Below are positions 57,445 through 64,000 of a stretch of 64,000 nucleotides of DNA, one piece after another. The stretch comes from Litsea cubeba (lineage: Eukaryota; Streptophyta; Magnoliopsida; Laurales; Lauraceae). The notes below the pieces were generated by a model. That model did no database searches and was not told the origin of the DNA. It worked only from the letters and a program-made list of their open reading frames with translations. Made by a program: the position numbers and the translations under genes. The stretch spans positions 58,744,230 through 58,808,229 of the forward strand of contig CM022949.1 of assembly GCA_012931725.1 (NCBI GenBank), read 5' to 3'. Position 1 is the stretch's first letter; every line of letters begins with the position of its first letter.

Positions 57445-57692
57445 CACTACTAAAAAAAGGACATTTTATATCGGTTACAAAAGCTGCCCTATATCGGTTT
57501 TTCATATAACCGATATAAAATCTTCAGTCAAGGTTTTTCATATCGATTAATATTTTTTTTATATCGGTCAATTTTTTTTATATCGATTACATAGTAACTG
57601 ATATAATAATCGCTATATATAATATCAGTTAGCACATATGTGATATTAATTGCTATATTTTATATCGGTTATTATGAAACCGATATTATATA
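57445..57692 (+). mobile_element. CACTA transposon end with ATATCGGTT subterminal repeats
   Basis: Begins CACTACTAAAAAAAGG, an En/Spm-type terminal inverted repeat start, followed by many copies of TATATCGGTT and its complement AACCGATATA, as subterminal transposase-binding repeats would appear. Only this terminus is present; a second CACTA start follows at 57693. Confidence 0.75.
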
Positions 57693-58480
57693 CACTACTA
57701 AAAAATAATGAATTTATATCGGTTTTAAAAATCCCTTAATATCGATTATTAGTAAAACCGATATAATATGCTGCTCCAAACTATCTTATATCAGTTCAAC
57801 TTTTGTGATATCGGTTGTTGAAAATGGTCGCATATTTGCGACTGTACGTTTCTTTTAATCAAAGACTCGATCATTTCAACACACGAGATTAATTCCCCGC
57901 GGGCTCACTACCGTTTCCCACCCTTTTTTTTCCTTCTTTCCCTCTTTTTTTCCTTCCCTCCCTTTTCTTTCTTTCTCCATCAATCATGCCATCTTTGTTT
58001 GGGGTTTCTCTTTTGTGAACTATTTTGGGATCACTCTTCTCATTTTTCTTTTGATTTGATGCTCAGAAAGGTTTACACTCTTTGGATTTTCTCATCTGTA
58101 GGTCTGTATACACTCTTTGGCTTTTCCCCTAGCAGTCAGGTTCCTTCAGTTTTGGTTGCAAGGCGGTTTTCGGAATGCAGGGCTAGCGTAGATTTTGCAT
58201 ATGGGTTATGCTCCTTCTTGCTTGGTTCGGTCTGCAAGGCTTTCTGAGCAGTTGAAATCTTCGGTTCTTCTCCCCCCTTGGTTGCCCAGTTTTTCTTCCT
58301 GTAGAAAGGTCCCTTTCTCTTTTGGTTGCAGCGTGGTTTTTTGGTCTGAAGGGATGAATTATCAGCTGGATTGTAGCTGCAGTAGGTTTCGGCATTTTCC
58401 TTCCTTGGTCTGTTTTGAAGGGCTATATGAGTAGTTCAAGTCATGGATTTTTGCAATTTCGATTAGAAGGTGCTTCTCTT
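57693..58480 (+). mobile_element. Second CACTA end and adjoining 5' sequence
   Basis: CACTACTAAAAAATAATG at 57693 again leads TATATCGG(T/A)T repeats in both orientations to about 57830. The following sequence (57900-58480) is C/T-rich and leader-like (CCCTTTTTTTTCC...), with no transposase domain recognised before the LTR at 58481 interrupts it. Confidence 0.6.
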
Positions 58481-59627
58481 TGTTAGATATCGCGATCACT
58501 GAGAGTTGGGGGGGGGGGTGAATCAGTGATTCCTTTAAAAACAGGTCCAATTTAACAACAAAAGCAAATCAAATCACACAAGGACACCAGATTTAACGTG
58601 GTTCACCAAAAGGCTACGTCCACGGTTCAAAGACTGTCCGAACACCGATCCGGAACAGGTCTGAATCTATTTAGTCGCACCAACGACAAAGAGCACCAAC
58701 CCTTAAGTTTCAGATAGCACCAACTATCTAGGAAGCACCTACTCCCTTTACAATTTATCTGCACCAACAGATAGGATCACCAAACCCCTAACACCAAGCA
58801 CCAACTTGATGTTCTACAGAATAAAAGTAGAGAACTTTTCTACAGCCCTTCCCCTCTACAATCTCTCTCTCTCAATCCCTTACAAATTGAAAATTAAAGC
58901 ATAAACAGAGAGACACTTATCTTATGGACGAATCACCATCTTCATGAGCGCATTCTCGTCCACACTTGCTGTAGAAACGTGCAACACAACAGCACACAGC
59001 AACAGACAGCAACAGCACCTTCTTCTCTAAAAAACCCTCTCTTTTCTTCTCTCTTCTTTTCTCTTCTCTTCTGTACTCTTAAAAACGAACCTAGCATGCC
59101 TTTATATAGGTTATGGTAACCCTTAACAGTGTTTAAATTAGGCTAGAATTCGTTTAGAAAGAGTCCCAAACGAAATACAAGAGTTTCCTGAATTTTCGTG
59201 CAAAACTTCTAATTCTGCGCAATTCTGGTTCCCGTGCTCGGTCGACATCATGGTGTCTTCGGTCGACCTGCGACACACTGTGGAAGCAGATAACTGTCGT
59301 GCTCGGTCGACCGCGTGGGGTCCCCCGGTCGACCTGCGACACACTGTGGCAACTATTAACTGGGAGCTAACTGAGACTTGTTTTCTGCAGACTTCTCATG
59401 CTCGGTCGACCGCGTGGGGTTCCAGGTCGACCGGCCACACTGCTTCAGGACTTCTTATTTCCTGTACTGTATCAGTCTGTTTTCTCTTTGAAGCTCTATC
59501 AACACCACACTATCAACACCACACTTGTGACATTGTGTTGACAATAATTCCAACATCAAATGATTACTTGAGATACTAAACACTTCAATGCTTCATTAAA
59601 CTTCTTAAGTCATCTCAAATTCCAACA
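58481..59627 (-). repeat. Copia-6 3' LTR (about 1147 bp)
   Basis: Right end TCAAATTCCAACA abuts the PPT; left end TGTTAGATATC is inferred. A palindrome cluster at 59235-59440 includes two copies of GCTCGGTCGACCGCGTGGGG and two of GGTCGACCTGCGACACACTG. A 10-G run lies at 58509-58518. The last about 120 bp match 47698-47816. Confidence 0.8.
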
Positions 59628-59909
59628 ATCTCCCCCTTTGGAATTGTTGGCAACACTTGGAACTTCAACACTTGGAACACTTTGAACCAATTGACCTTCA
59701 TGAAGCTTCTTCAGAACCATAGACCAACAGAATCAAGATCTTCACATTCTTGATACCAATCTCCCCCAAGCTATCATAGCATAACTTTTTCTAGCATAGC
59801 TTTCTCCTAGTAACACTTTCTCCCCCTTTGACAACAAATCCAAAGGGACCAACCAAGGAGCGAATAGGATTTTCAAGGAATACATTGCTCCCCCTTTCAA
59901 GCACAACTC
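59628..59909 (-). other. Copia-6 3' untranslated region with four PPT-like tracts
   Basis: Plus-strand ATCTCCCCCTTTGG (59628), ATCTCCCCCAAG (59760), TCTCCCCCTTTGAC (59819) and GCTCCCCCTTTCAAG (59888). Confidence 0.8.
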
Positions 59910-61337
59910 CTAAGGATTAGGAGTGTGAGTAACTCCTAATTTTTTTCGGAGATACTCGAAGACTTCCTTTGGCAGAGGTTTTGTGAAGATATCAGCAACT
60001 TGCTCAGTAGTTGGAACATATTCCAACTTTACCTCACCGTCTGCAACCTTTTCCTTGAGAAAGTGATAGCGGATTGCAACATGCTTCGTTCTAGAATGCT
60101 GAACAGGATTCTTGGAGATGTGAATTGCACTTGTGTTGTCACAAAGGATCGGCGTAGGATCCGTTGTCGGAACTCCTAGATCAGAGAGCATTTGCCGCAT
60201 CCATAACACTTGCGTACAACAAGTTGCCGCTGCAATATACTCCGCTTCCGCTGTAGAAAGGGATACTGAATCTTGTTTCTTACTGTGCCATGCCACCAAC
60301 CTTTTACCGAGATAGAATGCACCACCGCTTGTACTCTTGCGATCATTTATACATCCAGCCCAATCGGCGTCAGAGTATGCAACAAGAGTGAAGGATTTGC
60401 CTTTAGGATACCAAATACCAAGCTCCATGGTACCTTTTAGATATCGAAATATCCTTTTTACTGCTGTAAGGTGCGTCTCAATTGGTGATGCTTGAAATCG
60501 AGCCACCATACATACTGCTTGCAGAAGATCCGGTCTTGTAGCAGTCAAATAAAGCAAGCTTCCTATCATAGAACGATAAGTGGTGTGATCAACGGACGAA
60601 CCCTTATCATCTTTGCTTAGCTTTGTGTTCGTTGTCATTGGTGTGCTCACTGGCTTGCTGTCTTCCATGTTAAAACGCTTCAGCATTTCCTTGATGTATT
60701 TCATCTGTGATATGAAGATACCATGTTTCAGCTGCTGAACTTGTAAACCAAGGAAGAACTTTAGTTCTCCAAGCATTGACATCTCAAATTCTTTCTTCAT
60801 CTCTTCAGCAAAATTCCTGCACATTTCCTCATCATTGCCACCAAAGATTATGTCATCGACATAAACAATGACAACCAGCTGTTTGCTCAACTCTGTTTTG
60901 ACATAAAGATTGCTATCAACCAGTCCTTTTCCAAAGCCGATCTTGCGGAGATAGAGGTCCAACCTTGCATACCACGCCCTTGGCGCTTGTTTCAGCCCAT
61001 AAAGAGCCTTTTTCAACTTGCACACAAGGTCTGAATTTTTGCTTATGAGAAAACCATCAGGTTGCTCAATGTAGACCTCTTCTTCAAGTAATCCATTCAA
61101 GAAGGCTGACTTTACATCCATCTGAAATACCTTGAAGGTTTTGTATGCAGCCAATGCAAGAAACATACGAATGGCTTCCAGACGAGCCACCGGTGCAAAG
61201 GTCTCTTCAAAATCTATGCCTTCAACTTGAGCATAGCCTTTACAAACCAACCTTGCTTTGTTTCGTATGACTTGACCATCTTCATTCAGCTTATTCCGGA
61301 AGACGCATTTAGTACCAATAACATTCTTATCGGTAGG
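59910..61337 (-). CDS. Copia-6 reverse transcriptase-RNase H, uninterrupted 3' part of pol
   Basis: About 475 codons without a stop, from PTDKNVIGTKCVF at the gypsy junction to THTPNP-stop at 59910. RT motifs: NKARLVCKGYAQVEGIDFEETFAPVARLE, FQMDVKSAFLNGLL, LYGLKQAPRAWYARL and the catalytic YVDD in VIVYVDDIIFGG. RNase H motifs: AYSDADWAGCINDRKSTSGG, LSTAEAEYIAA, LCDNTSAIHIS and VADIFTKPLPKEVF. All key residues are present, so this is the least decayed pol in the window, although its N-terminus was replaced by LTR sequence at 61338. Trp is Cys in the usual GTKWVF. Confidence 0.93.
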   Translation of the reverse strand, partial: PTDKNVIGTKCVFRNKLNEDGQVIRNKARLVCKGYAQVEGIDFEETFAPVARLEAIRMFLALAAYKTFKVFQMDVKSAFLNGLLEEEVYIEQPDGFLISKNSDLVCKLKKALYGLKQAPRAWYARLDLYLRKIGFGKGLVDSNLYVKTELSKQLVVIVYVDDIIFGGNDEEMCRNFAEEMKKEFEMSMLGELKFFLGLQVQQLKHGIFISQMKYIKEMLKRFNMEDSKPVSTPMTTNTKLSKDDKGSSVDHTTYRSMIGSLLYLTATRPDLLQAVCMVARFQASPIETHLTAVKRIFRYLKGTMELGIWYPKGKSFTLVAYSDADWAGCINDRKSTSGGAFYLGKRLVAWHSKKQDSVSLSTAEAEYIAAATCCTQVLWMRQMLSDLGVPTTDPTPILCDNTSAIHISKNPVQHSRTKHVAIRYHFLKEKVADGEVKLEYVPTTEQVADIFTKPLPKEVFEYLRKKLGVTHTPNP

Positions 61338-62515
61338 TGTCACGCCCCCGGACCGAGGGTCCCGCTAAACGAGGCCTTAATCCGGGGACGCGGCGCGACG
61401 GGCCGGAAAATTCCGCCCGCACACGCTAGTTTCCCACAGGTTTCCGCGGTAAGGATTCACGGAATCCGATCCAATAGTGATAAATAAAAATCACTTTCAT
61501 ACAAATGACTTACGCGGAAGCATTGTAGCAAACATGAAGTCTCTCAAACGGGTATAAAAATGAGAACGCAAGAGACTAGCATCAAAAGAGAAACATTTAC
61601 TGTAGGCCCCAAAGTTAGTTTAAAGTTGATACAAAAGTAAAGTTAATCATTAATTACAAATTTTTCCCCAAAAGAAAATAAGCCAACAATGGCCATAACA
61701 AAAACCCAAAAGGTATATCATGAAATCCCCAAAATGTGATCGCAGCTCCAAGGCAACCCGACGTCTAATTGACATCATCGGGCCGCCACTCGCCCTCCAC
61801 TGGAACTATAGGTTCTGCCTCGAAGTGCGCCTCAACCGCGAGGGGCTCGACATCTGGCACCAAACAAAAGAGAGTCAGACACGACGGTCTGGCAAGCAAT
61901 TACAACAATAATAGGATGAAAGTAAAACAAAACATGATAAGTAAGAGCTACGATTAAATCACGATTAATAACAATGTCAAAGTGAAGGTAGAAGATACAT
62001 CTCGATGGTTTACAAATCCAATGTCATGATGAGTAACATAAATAAATGCCATGAGATGAACATCAATGCATAAAAACCTTGGCAACCCACATAAAGCTAT
62101 GTTCTCCTGTTACCGAAGTAACCGGAGCAGACAAACCGAAGCCACTAATCGTGGGACCGGAACGACATAGTCGTTATCAAACAGAACCGTAGCCACTACT
62201 CGTGGGACCGGATAATTACCGTTGCCATGGTCGGTACAGACAGAATCCAAACTGCAGCTGGCAAACAAAATAAAGACCCCAAGCCGGATGATCAGTTCGA
62301 CAAGGTGACCTAAGCCTAGTGGTGCCATTTTAGTGAAAATCCGAAACCTTGAAGAAATGCAATTCTATTTATAAGATACATTTCCAAAATCGATAAGTAA
62401 ACTACTCCAAACAATGCATATTGGCGGATCCGAGCGAAATAGGTGAGTAGTTTCCTCATTACTAAAACATGGGGTAACCCACTTCAAAACATTAAAAAGA
62501 ATTGGAGAAAGAACC
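61338..62515 (-). repeat. Ty3/gypsy (Tekay-like) LTR, 3' part, inserted in copia-6 pol
   Basis: On the minus strand the segment ends CGGTCCGGGGGCGTGACA at 61338, the kind of 3' terminus plant Tekay/Del LTRs have before a TGGTATCAGAGC PBS. It also holds internal blocks I associate with such LTRs (CTCACCTATTTCGCTCGGAT near 62440; a G/C-rich 3' third). A duplicated block with GTAGCCACTA(A/C)TCGTGGGACC-type sequence occurs at about 62140-62215. The expected target duplication (GTAGG, 61333-61337) cannot be checked within the window. Lineage assigned from memory of termini. Confidence 0.6.
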
Positions 62516-64000
62516 TGTAAGATCCCGACCCCCAGTTCTTTTGTTTAGTATGGTTTTAATCATGGTTTGGCTTTTTAAGCGAGATTTGATTCAGTTTGAA
62601 CTTGTTTTCGAGTTTGATTGGATTTTTCCATAGCCTTGAAGACCGTTGACTTTGGTTTGACCCGGTCTTTATGATATGTATTTTTATGAGAAATTACTTT
62701 TCATTTCTAAAAATTCTGGATTTGGTGTATTTTGACTCATTTTATGAAGTTTAACAACTTTCATGTTTTGATCATTTTGATTTGATACTCAAAAATCACG
62801 TTTTCGAGGAAAAAGGGCATAATTGACCTTTCACACTAAATCTGTCCATGAATTTCGAAAATTTCAGAAATTGGGGAAAGTATACTTTTTGGAAAGTAGA
62901 AATTTCGGTGATCATTTTTGTCTTCTTCGTCATTTTCGTTCGGGGCCCGCAAATGTGAGTTTCGGCCTTGTGAAGTTTGGGGCCCATGGGGCCCAGCCCA
63001 TTTATCCCTTATAAAACCAATGGGTTCTCTTCTTTCCCTCATTCTTCTTCTTTTCCTGCAACAAAGGGGGAGTTAGGGTTTCTCCCAGCCATCTTTCTCT
63101 CTCCTCTTGGAAACCCCTCTTCTTGGATGCTAAAGGGAGATTTGATCTCCCCATCTTCTTCCTCCCTCTCCAAGCTTTCCAAAGATGCCTTTTTCAAGGA
63201 TTTTGAGCTAGAGCAAGGCTCTCATCCAAGCCCTTCTTCTTGTTTGGAACACCCAAAGGTTAGCAATGGTTTTCTTTTCATGAGATCTTGGTTTTTCAAA
63301 CCTCTTGGAGTATTTCTCTCATTTATGCAATGGGTTTTCATGGAGTTTTGAAAATGGATTTGTTTTCTAGGGTTTATTCATGAGCCATTTTGGGGGTTTT
63401 GTGATTTTGGGAGCTTGAGACCCTAGAGCATGGTTTGAAGAGCATCTTAGCCTTCATTGAGGCTTGAGGCAAGTGAAATTTTCAATTAATATGATGATTG
63501 CCCTCATTTAGTTCTATTTTATGATTTTTCTTTTATGTGTTAATCTTCTTTAATCTATGGGTTTACTTTGATTGAATGAATCATGGTTATATTGATTTCA
63601 ATAGATGTTATTGTTTTATCTGCATAAGAACCTTGCTTTCATTCTGGTCATTTAGAAAAAAATGGGTTTCTTGGTGTCAAAGGTAAGTGTTCATAGGAAT
63701 GGAGAAAACTTTGATCTAAAAAGTGTTGTGTTTGGCTAATTAGAATGATTTAGGAATGGTGATTTGATGAGTTTGGAAGGTCAAGGAAGGGCCCAAATGA
63801 TCTAGGAAGATTGTGTGAAAGATTGAGAATGAAAAAGATCTCAAAAATGGAAAAAAAGAGGAAAAGAAATCAGAAAAAAAATGCACAAAAGAGTGCATTC
63901 TGCACTCAGCCCGGACTGGGACAGAGCCCAGTCCGCTCGAGCGACCCAGTGGGCCGCTCGAGCGGACCAGGTTCTGTCTGGGCTTCGCTCGAGCGGACCT
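62516..64000 (+). repeat. Ty3/gypsy (Tekay-like) LTR, 5' part, running off the window
   Basis: Starts TGTAAGATCCCGACCCCC, a common plant gypsy LTR start, in the opposite orientation to the preceding segment. A TATA box CTTATAAAACC at about 63008-63018 is followed by C/T-rich leader-like sequence. A palindrome cluster (GTCCGCTCGAGCG, GCCGCTCGAGCGG, CGCTCGAGCG) with the linker GGTTCTGTCT lies at 63925-64000. No coding sequence seen; the frame at 62977-63351 has no domain. Confidence 0.6.

Larger units (their letters stand above)
58481..61337 (-). mobile_element. Copia-6: 3' half of a Sirevirus-like copia element with open RT-RNase H
   Basis: Minus-strand element: 3' LTR 58481-59627, a region with several PPT-like tracts, then RT-RNase H. 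The upstream half is cut at 61338 by gypsy LTR sequence and lies outside the window if it survives. LTR, PPT arrangement and palindromes match the other Sirevirus-like copies. Confidence 0.85.

Overview
This is nuclear DNA of a flowering plant. The evidence is the set of plant-specific repeats: Ty1/copia elements primed by initiator tRNA-Met (TGGTATCAGAGC), a 5S-derived Cassandra TRIM array, a plant L1-type LINE with a DUF4283/CCHC ORF1, a MuDR-type MULE transposase with a SWIM finger and spliceosomal introns, CACTA termini starting CACTACTAAAAA, and a Ulp1-like plant transposon gene. I cannot name the species. Almost all of the window is transposable-element sequence, much of it nested; I see no intact host gene.

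Layout: 1-3.3 kb is AT-rich with (TC)n tracts and, on the minus strand, two phase-0 exons resembling the N-terminus of a plasma-membrane syntaxin (SYP13-like). 3.3-4.6 kb is an old minus-strand copia remnant (RT, RNase H, PPT, LTR). Next to it sits a full copia element at 4661-10025 with LTRs, PBS, PPT and a 5-bp TSD, and with broken gag-pol. 10.9-15.0 kb is a minus-strand copia derivative that kept gag and lost pol. 18832-23933 is a LINE flanked by a 16-bp TSD. 25.1-26.3 kb is a Cassandra array of at least three LTRs. A SINE with a 13-bp TSD lies at 26.83-26.97 kb, a near-perfect 52-bp-arm hairpin at 27.95-28.06 kb, and a non-autonomous hAT element carrying an exon-like plastid-transit-peptide-like fragment at 29401-30514.

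30729-40288 is a complete 9.6-kb Sirevirus-like copia element (minus) with an AGTTG TSD, 0.9-kb LTRs, two gag zinc knuckles, PR-IN-RT-RH, and an extra 'env-like'/plant-transposon ORF downstream of pol. 40.9-43.6 kb is a MULE transposase broken mainly by in-frame stops, followed by a palindromic 6-unit tandem repeat (44.08-44.67 kb). A minus-strand, intron-containing Ulp1 (C48) protease pseudogene at 45.4-47.7 kb recalls MULEs that carry ULP genes.

47.7-61.3 kb is a pile of further minus-strand copia pieces: a gag-PR fragment, a gag-only element with reciprocally truncated LTRs and an AT-rich middle, two CACTA ends, and an element whose 3' LTR and RT-RNase H frame are still open. That element is cut at 61338 by Ty3/gypsy (Tekay-like) LTR sequence that runs to the window end in two opposite-facing halves.

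Shared themes: several LTR families have clusters of short perfect palindromes (GCTCGAGC, GGTCGACC, CGCTATAGCG) joined by similar linkers such as GGTTCTGTCT, and several minus-strand copia elements carry a series of polypurine-tract-like motifs 3' of pol.
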